DNA from: CAVWGP01 sp963754645 | GTDB taxonomy: Bacteria; Pseudomonadota; Alphaproteobacteria; Bin65 | Reading direction: 5' to 3' | Assembly (NCBI GenBank): GCA_963754645.1 | Contig: CAVWGP010000001.1 | Location: 186,001-250,000, forward strand | Length of the DNA: 64,000 nt | Part shown: piece by piece, positions 34,520-44,155 of the stretch | Layout of the letters: each line of letters begins with the position of its first letter | Position numbering within the stretch: the first letter of the stretch is position 1 | The notes under the pieces: model-generated | Database searches by the model: none | Told to the model about the DNA's origin: nothing | Seen by the model: only the letters and a program-made list of their open reading frames with translations | Made by a program: the position numbers and the translations under genes

Positions 34520-34614
34520 TTGGTATCTCCCTTCGGGGATACAAAAGTGTGTTTCCTCCCTGACATGCGCCTCAACCCGCGGCTTCGGATTTCCATCCAA
34601 GCCGCGGTTTTTTT
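34520..34614 (+). ncRNA. candidate trans-acting small RNA, mmgR/alpha-r8-like
   Basis: Structure of a typical alphaproteobacterial sRNA. A 5' hairpin GTATCTCC-CTTC-GGGGATAC (34523-34542) is followed by a single-stranded pyrimidine stretch TTTCCTCCCTGAC (34552-34564) that could pair with Shine-Dalgarno sequences. A strong terminator hairpin with a T7 tail (34577-34614) ends it. No open frame explains this conservation-like layout. I recall the mmgR (alpha-r8) group having the same order and the TTTCCTCCC core. The 5' end and promoter are not determined. Confidence 0.6.
34577..34614 (+). terminator. rho-independent terminator of the candidate sRNA
   Basis: CCGCGGCTT (34577-34585) pairs with AAGCCGCGG (34599-34607). 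An inner GGAT/ATCC extends the stem around a TTCC loop, and seven T follow (34608-34614). It lies 10 nt from the end of the convergent thioesterase gene. Its orientation ends a plus-strand transcript although no plus-strand protein gene lies upstream. Confidence 0.85.
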
Positions 34615-34624
34615 GCGCCGGCCG

Positions 34625-35077
34625 CTAGCCGACCGCCAACGGCGCGAGGATGCGGCGCAGGGCATCGGGTAAAGGCACGGGTTTGCGCGTGCGGCGATCG
34701 ACATAGACGTGGACGAAATAGCCGGTCGCCGCCGGATCGTCTTCCCCTTGGCGAAACAAGCCGATCTCGTAGCGCACGCTTGTTTTGCCGAGCCGGCCGA
34801 CGCGCATTCCGGCATCGATCGTTTCGGGATAGGTGATCTCCTTCTTGAAGGTACACAGGCTTTCGACCGCGAGGCCGATCGTCGGGCTGTTCTGAATATC
34901 GAGCGCGCCGCCCTCGATCAGGTAGGTGTTCACCACGGTGTCGAAATACGAATAGTAGACGACGTTGTTGACATGGCCGTAGGCGTCGTTGTCGCCCCAG
35001 CGCGTCGGTATCTTTTGAAAATGCCGGTAGCGCGCCCGGGTTTCGGCGGCCGGCGCGCTTTCGCTATGGCTCGACAT
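34625..35077 (-). CDS. acyl-CoA thioesterase (4HBT/YbgC-like hotdog fold)
   Basis: Hotdog-fold thioesterase of 150 aa. The catalytic Asp motif is RWGDNDAYGHVNNVVYYSYF (about residue 27-46), followed by SLCTFKKEITYPETIDAGMR. It hydrolyses acyl-CoA to acid plus CoA. ATG 35077 follows CGAGGAGCATTC. It is the last gene of a minus-strand cluster with malonyl-CoA decarboxylase, so a link to short-chain or malonyl-type CoA esters is likely. Confidence 0.88.
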   Translation of the reverse strand: MSSHSESAPAAETRARYRHFQKIPTRWGDNDAYGHVNNVVYYSYFDTVVNTYLIEGGALDIQNSPTIGLAVESLCTFKKEITYPETIDAGMRVGRLGKTSVRYEIGLFRQGEDDPAATGYFVHVYVDRRTRKPVPLPDALRRILAPLAVG

Positions 35078-35101
35078 GAATGCTCCTCGCTCGCCGGCGA
35101 A

Positions 35102-36427
35102 CTAGATGACGGACAGCGCTTCGAGGCCGCACCACTCGGCGACGAACAGCGCGATCGTGCCGGTGATCTGCTTGACCGAGGCGAGGCTGACGCGCTCGTC
35201 GAAGGCGTGAATGTCTTCGGAAACCGGTCCGTAGACCAGGCACGGCGTGCCGCCGTAAAGCACGAAGACGCGGGCATCGAGATAGCCGGGCGTCACGAAA
35301 CTCTCGAGTACGCGGCCGAACACGCTGAGATGGGCGCGCGCCAGGGCCGCCTCCGCCGCCGAGCCTTCGGCCAGCACATAGCCTTCCGCGGTAAAGCCGT
35401 TCCACACGATCTCCGGCGGATTGTTGGCGAGAAACGCATCGGTCCGCGCCGCGTCGCGCACGCAATCCTCGATCGCGCGCTGCGCCACGGCCGGCTTCTC
35501 GCCGGGGTAGATCGCGATCCGGCAATCGAAGCTGCACCAGGCCGGCACGGAGGATGCCCAATCGCCGCCCGCGATCTTGCCGACGTTGAAATTGATCGGG
35601 TGATCGAGCTCGGCGAACAGCGGGTGTTCGTGGCGCCGCGCATTCCACGCGGCTTCGAGCTTGCGCAGCGCCTGCATGACGCGGAACGCGGCCTCGATGG
35701 CGTTGGCGCCCTTGCCGGCTTCGCGGACATGCACCGGGCGGCCGCGCAGCTTGACCTGGAACCACAGCACGCCGGCATTGGCGCGCACCAGCTTGTTGTC
35801 TTCGGGCTCGGGAATCAGCGCCGCATCGGCGCGGTAGCCGCGCTGCCAACAGGCGAGCGCGCCGTTTCCCGTGCATTCCTCCTCGGTCACGCATTGCACA
35901 TGCACGGTCGCCGCCGGCCGGTAGCCGAGGCGCTGCAACGCGTCGAGCGCGGCGATATTGGCCGCGATGCCCGCCTTCATGTCGCCGGCGCCGCGTCCAT
36001 AAAGCCAGTCGCCGTCGATCCAGGGTTCGAAGGGCGGCCGGCGCCACATATCGAGCGGCCCCGCCGGCACCACGTCGACATGGCCGTTCAGGATCAACGA
36101 CCGGCCGCGCTCCTCCCTCGGCCGCGACGTGGCGACGACGTTGATGGCGTTGTCGTAATTCACGGTGACCGGCGAAAAACCAGGATGTTCCTTGATTGCC
36201 GCGACGTCGATGGCAAAACGATCCATGGCATAGCCGCGCCGCGCCAGCTCGCGATAGATGAAATCCTGCGCCGTGTGCTCCTGCCCGCGCAGCGAGGGAA
36301 AGCGCACCAGTTCCTGGGTCAGGGCGATCTGTCCGGCGAAGCCGCGCTCGACCTCGTCGAGGATCGCCCCGCGCATGGCGGGCGAAAGCGCGGCGCCGGA
36401 ATTGGGCATCGTCGAAGCTGCCGTCAT
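35102..36427 (-). CDS. M20-family metallopeptidase (ArgE/DapE/ACY1-type deacylase)
   Basis: Di-zinc amidohydrolase of 441 aa. Zn ligands are in LILNGHVDVVPAGP (His, Asp), LYGRGAGDMKAGIAA (bridging Asp) and CVTEEECTGNGALAC (catalytic Glu pair). A dimerisation/lid domain follows, and a late His lies in SEDIHAFDE. It would remove an acyl group from an amino acid or similar amide. ATG 36427 is chosen because it leaves a 10-nt gap to the upstream gene and has GAAGGTGGT before it. Substrate unknown. Confidence 0.88.
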   Translation of the reverse strand: MTAASTMPNSGAALSPAMRGAILDEVERGFAGQIALTQELVRFPSLRGQEHTAQDFIYRELARRGYAMDRFAIDVAAIKEHPGFSPVTVNYDNAINVVATSRPREERGRSLILNGHVDVVPAGPLDMWRRPPFEPWIDGDWLYGRGAGDMKAGIAANIAALDALQRLGYRPAATVHVQCVTEEECTGNGALACWQRGYRADAALIPEPEDNKLVRANAGVLWFQVKLRGRPVHVREAGKGANAIEAAFRVMQALRKLEAAWNARRHEHPLFAELDHPINFNVGKIAGGDWASSVPAWCSFDCRIAIYPGEKPAVAQRAIEDCVRDAARTDAFLANNPPEIVWNGFTAEGYVLAEGSAAEAALARAHLSVFGRVLESFVTPGYLDARVFVLYGGTPCLVYGPVSEDIHAFDERVSLASVKQITGTIALFVAEWCGLEALSVI

Positions 36428-36437
36428 GGGACCACCT

Positions 36438-37836
36438 TCATTTCGCAAGCGAGCGCGCGGCCGAGGACGCCGGCACTTTGCCGGCGCCGGCATAGGCCTC
36501 GTGATTGGCGTCGATATCGGACAGCCGGTAGAGATAGTTGACCATCACGCCGCAAGATTGCGCCAAGCCTTTTTCGGACACGTCCGCGACCCAGTCGATC
36601 TGCTCGACACGTGCGCCGTTCGTCAGATGGAAATGCGCGACAGGATCGATCGCCTTGCCGTCGCCGCGCTTCTCCGCGATGAGATAGCGCGCCGCAAGCC
36701 GGAGCAACGGCGCTTTCAGCGCGTTGGCCAGCGTGGCATTGCGATGCCATTGGGGATTGCGCGTCAAGGCCAGCGGGTGCTGATCGCCGGCGCGCTTGGG
36801 CAGGGTGCGTTGCTCGGCCGCGGTGAGCAGCGCGTCGGCCGGCTGGCCGCGCAACCACGCGGCAAAGCCCGGTATCGGCGACAGCGTGGCGAACCGCTTG
36901 AGTTGCGGAAATTCGATCGCCAGCCGCTCGACGACCTGCTTGATCAGGAAGTTTCCGAAGCTGATGCCGTGCAGGCCCGCCTGGGCATTGGAGATCGAAT
37001 AAAACACCGCGGTATCGACCCGGCGCGGATCAAGCACCGGCGCGTTGGGATCGAGCAGCGGTTGAATCGCGGCGGCGATACCGTCGGTGAGCGCCACCTC
37101 GACGAAGATGATCGGCTCGCCTGGCATGCGCGGATGGAAAAAAGCGAAGCAGCGCCGGTCCGAATTCGAGCCGGTTCTTGAGATCGTCCCAACTCGCGAT
37201 CTCGTGCACGGCTTCGTAGGCGATGAGCTTCTCCAGCAGGCTCGCCGGCGAATCCCACGAAATGCGCTGCATTTCGAGCAAGCCGATATCGAACCACGAG
37301 CGCAGCAGATTGGTGAGATCGTCGAGCAGGCCCGCCACGACCGGCTCGCCCTCCGCCAGCTCGATCAGCTCGGCGCGCAGATCGACGAGATATTTGACGC
37401 CTTGCGGCAAGGCGCTGAAGCGTTTCAGCAGCAGGAGCCGCGGCGATTCGAGGCTGCTCGCCAGGGTTGCCGCTGCCTTGCGCCGCGCCGGGCGATCTTC
37501 GGCGATGCGATAATCGTCGGCGGCGGCCAGCACCGATTGGGCATTCGCTCCGAACTCTTCCGCCAGCACGCGCAGAAACGCGGAGCGTTCCGCCGCCGCA
37601 AGCTTCAAATATTCATGGCCGAGCGCCGCCGTGCGGGCCCGCGCCGCGACTTCGCCGCCGGGACCTTCGAGGCAATCCCGAATGCGCTCGCGCCAATGCC
37701 GTTCGGCCGCCCCGGGCGACGGCGACGCATCGCCGGCAATGGCGTTCCAGGCAGCGCCAAGCTTGCCGAGCGCGCGCTCGAAGAAGCGCGGCGGCGGCGC
37801 CGGCTTCGGCGAAACGGACATTTTCTTCTCATTCAT
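36438..37836 (-). CDS. malonyl-CoA decarboxylase (frameshifted)
   Basis: Malonyl-CoA decarboxylase, about 465 aa, converting malonyl-CoA to acetyl-CoA. The N-terminal helical domain runs in the first frame to the LKNRLE segment (about 37165). Dropping one T there joins it to SDRRCFAFFHPRMPGEPIIF, the GNAT-like catalytic domain, which continues NAQAGLHGISFGNFLIKQVV with the catalytic Ser region and HFHLTNGARV with the conserved His. Without that correction the protein would stop after the N-terminal domain. In some alphaproteobacteria MCD lies with a malonyl-CoA synthetase; here it is with a thioesterase, a deacylase and a sulfhydrylase instead. Confidence 0.85.
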
Positions 37837-37846
37837 GCCGCGCCGC

Positions 37847-38632
37847 TCATAGCAGCGTGCGCAACGCGTCCAGCGTCGCGCCGGGCTGCTCGGCCATCAT
37901 CATGTGGCCGGCATTCTCCAGCACAATGCGGCGCGCGCCGGGAATGGCCATCAGCGTCTCGGCGGCCTTCGGCGGCGTCATCCGGTCGGCGGCGCCGAGC
38001 ACGAGCAAGGTCGGGCACGTCGTCTTGGCAACGGCCGCGACGGCGTCTTTGTAATTGTCGCAGGCGCGCAGATCGATGCCGACCACGCCCTTGCGGCCAT
38101 GCTCGAGCAGCCGAAGCGCCGCGCCCGTCGTCCACGTACCCGGCGCCTCGGCGCCGCCTTGTTGCGCGCGCCGGCCGATGCCCCAGGCGGTGATGAACTC
38201 GAATGCCGCGTGTTCGCCGTCGAGCCCGGCCTTGAGCAGATCGGCATTGACGCTCATCTCGGCGGCGCAGCCGCACAGGGCAAGGGCGCGCACGCGCTTG
38301 GGATAGCGCGCCGCCGCTTCGAGCGCGACCATGGCGCCCATCGAGTGCCCGACCAACGCCGCGGCTTCGACGCCCGCCGCATCGAGCAGCGCCGTTAGCC
38401 AATCGGCCACCGCGCCGATGGTTTCGAGCGGCTTGCCCTCGGAACGCCCATGGCCGGGGAGATCGATCGCGAGCACGCTCCGGCCGTGCCACGCGAACCA
38501 GCGCGTCTGCAGCGTCCACACCGTGTGATCCATGCCCGAGCCGTGAATGAACACGATCGGCGGCAATGCCGGATCGAAACGCTTGCCGCCGGTGGCGGCG
38601 AATACACGATTGCCGTTGACCTGAAGCTCCAT
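37847..38632 (-). CDS. alpha/beta-fold hydrolase
   Basis: A 261-aa alpha/beta hydrolase. The oxyanion motif is FIHGSGMDH (about residue 29), the nucleophile elbow ALVGHSMGAMVAL (Ser about residue 97), the acid in LVLGAADRMTPP and the His in ENAGHMMMAEQP. ATG 38632 (MELQVNGNRVF) is the natural start 11 nt after the upstream gene; the frame can be read further only by entering that gene. Substrate not assignable (ester or lactone). Confidence 0.88.
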   Translation of the reverse strand: MELQVNGNRVFAATGGKRFDPALPPIVFIHGSGMDHTVWTLQTRWFAWHGRSVLAIDLPGHGRSEGKPLETIGAVADWLTALLDAAGVEAAALVGHSMGAMVALEAAARYPKRVRALALCGCAAEMSVNADLLKAGLDGEHAAFEFITAWGIGRRAQQGGAEAPGTWTTGAALRLLEHGRKGVVGIDLRACDNYKDAVAAVAKTTCPTLLVLGAADRMTPPKAAETLMAIPGARRIVLENAGHMMMAEQPGATLDALRTLL

Positions 38633-38643
38633 GCCGTCCCCGT

Positions 38644-39954
38644 CTATTCCGCCGCCATGCGCCGCGGCTGCGACGCGCGCAGGGCGCGGCCGAGATCGTC
38701 GATCAAATCCGCCGCATCCTCGAGTCCGACCGATAGCCGGATCAGTTCTTCGCCGATCCCCGCCGCCTTGAGCGCCGCCGCGTCCATCTGCTGATGCGTC
38801 GTGCTCGCCGGATGGATGACGAGCGACTTCGCGTCGCCGACATTGGCGAGATGCGAGAAGAGCTGCAAGGATTCGATGAAGCGCCTGCCCGCGTCGCGCC
38901 CGCCCTTGATGCCGAAGCTGAACACCGCGCCGCTTCCCTTGGGCAGAAACTGCTTGGCGCGCGCATGATCGGGATGTTGCGGCAGTTCGGGATAGCTCAC
39001 CCATTCGACCGCCGGATTCTTGCTCAGGAATTCGACGACCCGGCGTGCATTCTCGACGTGGCGCGGCATGCGCAGGTGCAGCGTTTCCACGCCCTGCAGC
39101 AAATAGAACGCCGTCTGCGGCGACATGGTGGCGCCGAAATCGCGCAAGCCTTCGGTGCGCGCGCGCATGATGAAGGCGCTGGGGCCGAACTCCTCGGCGA
39201 AATCGAGCCCGTGATAGCCGGCATAGGGCTCGGTCAAGGTCGGGAATTTGCCCGAGCGCTCCCAATCGAACTTGCCCGAATCGATCAGCGCGCCGGCGAT
39301 GGCGACGCCGTGGCCGCCGAGAAATTTCGTCGCCGAATGGACCACCAGATCGGCGCCGAAATCGAACGGCTTGCACAGATAGGGCGTGGCGAAGGTGTTG
39401 TCGATCAGCAGCGGGATTCCGGCATCGTGCGCGATCTTGGCCACCGCCGGCAGATCCATGATTTCGAGTCCCGGATTGCCGAGCGTTTCGCCGAAGACGA
39501 GGCGCGTTTCCGGCCGGATCGCGCGCTTGAACGCGTCGCTGTCGCGGGCATTGACGAAGCTCGTCGCGATGCCGAAGCGCGGCAGGGTGTGGGTGAACAA
39601 ATTATGGCTGCCGCCATAGATCGAGGCCGAGGACACGATGTGCGCGCCCTGCCCCATCAGCGTCGCGATGGCGAGGAACAGCGCCGCCTGGCCGCTCGCC
39701 GCGGCGACGCAGCCGACGCCGCCTTCGAGCGCCGCGAGCCGTTCCTCGAGGACCGCGACGGTGGGGTTCGAAATGCGCGAATAGATGTGACCGGCGCGCT
39801 CCAAGTTGAATAGCGCGGCGGCGTGATCGGTGTCGCGGAACACATAGGACGTCGTTTGGTAGATCGGCACCGCGCGCGCGCCGGTCGCGGCGTCGGGATG
39901 CTGGCCGGCGTGCAGCGAGAGCGTGTCGAATTTCAGGAAATCGGGACCAGGCAT
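38644..39954 (-). CDS. O-acetylhomoserine sulfhydrylase/aminocarboxypropyltransferase (MetY-like)
   Basis: PLP enzyme of the Cys/Met metabolism family, 436 aa, forming homocysteine from O-acetylhomoserine and sulfide. LSLHAGQHPDAATGARAVPI marks the N-terminus, SSASIYGGSHNLF the substrate region and VHSATKFLGGHG the Schiff-base lysine. ATG 39954 has GAGGAGTCCG in front; upstream ATGs are in a low-quality extension. It starts the minus-strand cluster down to the thioesterase and is divergent from the gene at 40090. Confidence 0.92.
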   Translation of the reverse strand: MPGPDFLKFDTLSLHAGQHPDAATGARAVPIYQTTSYVFRDTDHAAALFNLERAGHIYSRISNPTVAVLEERLAALEGGVGCVAAASGQAALFLAIATLMGQGAHIVSSASIYGGSHNLFTHTLPRFGIATSFVNARDSDAFKRAIRPETRLVFGETLGNPGLEIMDLPAVAKIAHDAGIPLLIDNTFATPYLCKPFDFGADLVVHSATKFLGGHGVAIAGALIDSGKFDWERSGKFPTLTEPYAGYHGLDFAEEFGPSAFIMRARTEGLRDFGATMSPQTAFYLLQGVETLHLRMPRHVENARRVVEFLSKNPAVEWVSYPELPQHPDHARAKQFLPKGSGAVFSFGIKGGRDAGRRFIESLQLFSHLANVGDAKSLVIHPASTTHQQMDAAALKAAGIGEELIRLSVGLEDAADLIDDLGRALRASQPRRMAAE

Positions 39955-40089
39955 CGGACTCCTCGCGGATTGATTTCGAACCGAGAGTGCGGTGACCCTC
40001 GCCGGCCGGTCAAGCGGCCCGGTATCGAGCTTGACCGCGCGCGCCGCCGGTGCGATTTCTGTTTCAACCACATCCCGAGGAGCATCGCC

Positions 40090-40890
40090 ATGATGTTACG
40101 CTCGCTGATCGTCGGATTTTACGCCGCCATCGCCACTTCGCCGGCCCTTGCCGCGCCGCAAATTTTGGCGCTGCTCGCCACCGGCGCGCCGGTGGCGCTC
40201 ATGTGCGAAGGCGCTGCCTGTACCGCCGATCTCAGCGCCTATTGCCTCGAAAAAGAGCGCGCGACGCCCGAGGCCGGAACCGATTACCGGCTCGGTTCGG
40301 CCGGCAACGTCACGCTGATCGTGACGGGCGCTGACGGCGCGGTGCGCGAATTGCCCTTGGGCGACCGGGCGCGCTTTCAGAGCCTGCGCGAGATGAACGC
40401 GGTGCGCGTCACCCTCGATCGCGCCACGATCGGAGACGCCGTTTCCCTCGCGGTGCGCGTCGAGCCCTTGGCGACGCTGCTACCGGCCGCCGCGGCCAAA
40501 AAGTCGAAAGCGCATTCAGTCGCGGCGACCGTGCTGGCCGAAGGACCGTACCGAGCGCTGGGCGCGCGCATCGTCGATGGCAGCCCGGAAGCGGACGCCG
40601 CGCGCGGCCTTGCCCGGGCACTCAACCGGCTGTCCACGACGCGCGGCCGGGCGGACATCGGCGAAACCTCGGCGGCGGCGGGATCGGCCGGGCCGATCGT
40701 CGAGGGCTGCGCCGCCGAAGCCGCTGACATCAAGGCGATGCGCGAACGCATTATCGGCGTTTACGGCTATTGGACGGGGCGCTCCATCGGGCATGAACCG
40801 AGCCTGCGCAGCTGCCTCGAAGCACAGCACGACCGCATCATGAGCCGGCTGAACGAGCGCTACTGGAAAGCCAAAGAGGCCGGATATTAG
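40090..40890 (+). CDS. secreted hypothetical protein
   Basis: A 266-aa protein with a signal peptide (SLIVGFYAAIATSPALAAPQ). Start ATG 40090 follows CCCGAGGAGCATCGCC. The mature part has two Cys near the start (CEGAACTADLSAYC), a lysine/alanine linker (AAAKKSKAHS) and a helical C-terminus (ERIIGVYGYWTGRSIGHEPS, CLEAQHDRIMSRLNERYW). No family recognised. It is divergent from metY and followed by opgG, without evident coupling. Confidence 0.65.
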   Translation: MMLRSLIVGFYAAIATSPALAAPQILALLATGAPVALMCEGAACTADLSAYCLEKERATPEAGTDYRLGSAGNVTLIVTGADGAVRELPLGDRARFQSLREMNAVRVTLDRATIGDAVSLAVRVEPLATLLPAAAAKKSKAHSVAATVLAEGPYRALGARIVDGSPEADAARGLARALNRLSTTRGRADIGETSAAAGSAGPIVEGCAAEAADIKAMRERIIGVYGYWTGRSIGHEPSLRSCLEAQHDRIMSRLNERYWKAKEAGY

Positions 40891-41001
40891 CCATCGCCTG
40901 GGCGCGGCGACGCGCCGCTTGGCGACCGCGGGCCGCCCGCTCTAAAATAGCGCGGGCAATCGCCCGTCCCGACGCCCCCCTTTTCAATCGCGGAATAGCC
41001 A

Positions 41002-42570
41002 ATGTCCGACACATCGCGACGCCAGCTCATGGCCGCCGGCGCCCTGCTCCCGCTATTGCCGCTCATGGCCCCCGCGGCCGGCGCGCAAACCGGATCGACG
41101 CTCCAGTTCGGAACGCCACGCCGCTTCGATTTCGAATGGCTCAAGGGCGAAGCCAAGCGGTTGGCGGCGGCGCCCTATGCGGATCCGCCGGCGCGCTTCG
41201 CCGATTTGCTCGAGGGCATCGATTACGATCACTACCAGCGCATCCGTTTCCGCGCCGAGCGCGGTTTGTGGGCCGCCGGCGGCGGGCCGTTTCCGGTGCA
41301 GTTCTTCCATCTCGGCCGCTTTTTCAAGCAGCCGATCCGGCTCCACGTCGTCGAGGGCGGCGAGGCCCGCGAAGTGCTCTACGCGCCGGATTTCTTCGAA
41401 TTCACCGGCAAGCGCTGGGATCGCGAGCTGCCGGCCGATCTCGGTTTCGCCGGCTTTCGCGTCATCGCGCCGGGCGGCAAGACCGATTGGCTCGCCTTCC
41501 TCGGCGCCGCCTATTTCCGCAGTTCGGGCGAGCTTGACCAATACGGCCTCTCGGCGCGCGCCATCGCCATCGACACGGCCATGCCGACGCCGGAAGAATT
41601 TCCGCGCTTCACGCAATTCTGGCTGGCGCCGGTGCCGGGCAATGCCAAAGCGGTGGCCATCCACGCGCTGATGGACGGGCCGAGCATCGCGGGCGCCGTC
41701 CGCATCGTGGCGGCGAAGGAGAAAAACGTCGGCATGGACATCGATTGCGCCTTCTATCCGCGCAAGGATATCGCGCGCATGGGCGTGGCGCCGCTGACCT
41801 CGATGTTCTGGTACGGCAAGAACAGCCGGCATTTGGCGCGCGACTGGCGGCCGCAAATCCACGACAGCGACGGCCTCGCGCTGTGGACCGGCACCGGCGA
41901 GCGACTATGGCGGCCGCTCAACAATCCGCCCACGGTGCGCACCAGCAGCTTCGCCGACCGCGGCCCGAAAGGCTTCGGCCTCCTGCAGCGCGATCGCGAT
42001 TTCGAAAACTACCAGGATGACGGCGTGTTCTATCACAAACGCCCAAGCGTTTGGGTCGAGCCGGTCGGCGATTGGGGTGCTGGCGCCGTCCAGCTTGTCG
42101 AAATCCCCACCGACGACGAAATTCACGACAATATCGTCGCCTATTGGGTTCCTGCGGCGCCGGTCAAGGCGGGCTCGGACTGGCCGTTCCGCTATCGCCT
42201 GCATTGGGTCGCCGAGGAGCCCTATCCGGTGCCGCTCGGTCGCGTCGTCGCCATGCGCCTGGGCGCCGGCGGCGTGCCCGGCCAGCCGCGGCCGAAGAAC
42301 TCGGTCAAGATCGTGCTCGATTTCGTCGGCGGCCCGGTCGCGAGCCTGCCCGAGAGCGCGCGCAACGACATCAAATTCATGGTCGAGACGACGCGCGGCA
42401 CGGTCGGCGGCATCTACACCCATCGCGTCGGCGGCACCGATCGCTGGCGCGCCTTTTGCGATCTGACCATGGCCGGCCGCGAGCCGGCGGATCTGCGCGG
42501 CTATCTACGCCTCGGCGACCGCGCGCTTAGCGAAACCTGGCTTTGGCAATACGTGCCGCCGGCGGGCTGA
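41002..42570 (+). CDS. opgD: periplasmic glucan biosynthesis protein OpgG/OpgD (MdoG family)
   Basis: Periplasmic protein of osmoregulated glucan synthesis, 522 aa. A twin-arginine type signal (SRRQLMAAGALLPLLPLMAP) favours the OpgD form, which uses the Tat pathway; OpgG uses Sec. The MdoG fold shows as FDFEWLKGEAKRLAAAPYAD, HLGRFFKQPIRLHVVEG, DIARMGVAPLTSMFWYGKNS, then RDWRPQIHDSDGLALWTGTG and RPLNNPP. No membrane glucosyltransferase (opgH) gene adjoins in this window. Start ATG 41002 has no strong ribosome site. Confidence 0.88.
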   Translation: MSDTSRRQLMAAGALLPLLPLMAPAAGAQTGSTLQFGTPRRFDFEWLKGEAKRLAAAPYADPPARFADLLEGIDYDHYQRIRFRAERGLWAAGGGPFPVQFFHLGRFFKQPIRLHVVEGGEAREVLYAPDFFEFTGKRWDRELPADLGFAGFRVIAPGGKTDWLAFLGAAYFRSSGELDQYGLSARAIAIDTAMPTPEEFPRFTQFWLAPVPGNAKAVAIHALMDGPSIAGAVRIVAAKEKNVGMDIDCAFYPRKDIARMGVAPLTSMFWYGKNSRHLARDWRPQIHDSDGLALWTGTGERLWRPLNNPPTVRTSSFADRGPKGFGLLQRDRDFENYQDDGVFYHKRPSVWVEPVGDWGAGAVQLVEIPTDDEIHDNIVAYWVPAAPVKAGSDWPFRYRLHWVAEEPYPVPLGRVVAMRLGAGGVPGQPRPKNSVKIVLDFVGGPVASLPESARNDIKFMVETTRGTVGGIYTHRVGGTDRWRAFCDLTMAGREPADLRGYLRLGDRALSETWLWQYVPPAG

Positions 42571-42588
42571 ACGCGACGCGGCGGCCCG

Positions 42589-43922
42589 TCACCGCCGCTG
42601 GCGCCGGACCGGCCGCGCCTGCGCCGATCGGACGATATTGAGAGCGACGAGCGTGCGCTCCGCGATCGCGCGCATGACGGGAATGCCGCCGACCGGAGTT
42701 CCATCGGCCAAGGCCTGGGCCAGGATGGCGATTTCCTTCCATGGCCGAGGCTGGTCCGCCGCCGCGCGCAGCCACAGCGCGGTCCAGAAAAAATGCTCCG
42801 CCCATTTCGGCGCGCGGCGCCGACGATGCGGACGATTTCGGGATCGTCCTCGAACCAGGATTCGCAGTTGCCGGCCGCCATGCCCAAGCCTTCGCTGAAC
42901 TCGATGATTTCGGCGATCCTCGCCGCGGTGCGTTCGCCCGCCGGAATCTCGCCAACGATCTGCGCCAGCCCGCTCCGCCAATCCGTCGCCTCCGCGCGCC
43001 ACTCGGCGGCGCCGATCAGTTCGGCAATGGCGAGCAACCCGGCCGGCGGCACCAAGCCGCGCGGCATGCCGTCGCCGATGAAATGGCGGACCGCGCGATC
43101 GAGATGGTCGCGCGACACCGCGGCAAGCGACGTTTCGCCGCCGGCGTCATCGACGGTTCGCATCACCGCCGCTTTCGATGCCGCCGGCGCGATCCAGGCA
43201 TCGCGGATGCCGAAGCCGCGTTTGACGAGCAGCGAAGCGAGCCGGAATTTTTTTCCGTCCGGCGCGACGATGATAAATCCTTGCGCGCCGGCGCCGTCGA
43301 TCGCCGATGCATAGATCGTTGCCGGCGCGCCCGCCGCCCATTGCGCGCATTCGACGCCGTTGCCGCGCGCCGATTGCACGGCCCGATCGACCGGCGCGCG
43401 TTCGTCTGCGGGCAGCCAGTTGCGCAAGGCAATGAGCCGGCGCAGCGAAGCCGGCGAGACCGGGTGCCGGCTCGACTGAAGCGCCTGACCGACGGCGCGG
43501 CGCACGCTCGGCTCGGAATTGAGCAGGCCGAGCAGGGCCGCCTCGCGCACGATCGGCTCGGACTCCGTCGCGAGATGGGCGAACAGCGCAACGACGGCGT
43601 CGGGCGCGATACCGTGAATCGCTTCCGACAGGAACAATTCGATCGCGAAAGGACCGGAGTCTGCCACGCCCATCAGCGCGCCGAGCAGCATATCGCCGGC
43701 GGTCGAGGCCGATTTGACATGCGGCGGCGGCGCGGCGCGGTGCCGCGCGATCCCGTCGAGCAACGCGATCAGGTCCATATCCGGGAAATCGAGATAGATA
43801 TCGAGCGCCGGCACCTTGCCTTTGGCGATCACGGCGCCAAGCTGCCTCGCGCGGTCCTCGATGGACGCGGTTTCGATCGTGGCTGGCCTCCGCACTGCGT
43901 CGTTGGGAGCCTCGTTGTCCAA
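42589..43922 (-). CDS. HEAT-like repeat protein of unknown function (frameshifted)
   Basis: Predicted 443-aa alpha-helical protein from TTG 43922 (start uncertain). Helix pairs such as SEPIVREAALLGLLNSEPSV and RRAVGQALQSSRHPVSPASL suggest HEAT-like repeats. Near 42812 the frame breaks in a CGCGCG run; removing two bases joins RIVGAA to PKWAEHFFWTALWLRAAADQ and a normal end RTLVALNIVRSAQARPV at 42589. The uncorrected frame overruns into opgD on the other strand. Function unknown; such proteins are often scaffolds. Confidence 0.6.
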
Positions 43923-44155
43923 AAAAATTAATAGTATATGCCGCGGGCGCTGGCAGCAGCGAAATTGCCGGCCAAGTCGCTATCGGTGGATAGGTTCCGC
44001 CGCACGGGAGGCGTGTTTGCGCGCTCGGCGAGCCGCTGATTTAGCAATATGTGCCGCCGAGAAAATTTGCCGCCGCCGGTACGCCGGAAACCCTTGCCCG
44101 CGCCAAGCGCAGCCCCTATTTTCCCGGCCCTCCATCGGCCTTGAGCCCGGACTGC

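Noticed and set aside
39955..40089. SAM riboswitch upstream of the metY-like gene
   Set aside because: The 135-nt divergent gap shows no SAM-I or SAM-II core and is too short for the larger class together with the divergent promoter.
42501..42588. Extension of the HEAT-like protein into opgD
   Set aside because: It results from the uncorrected frame after the CGCGCG run; the corrected frame stops at 42589.
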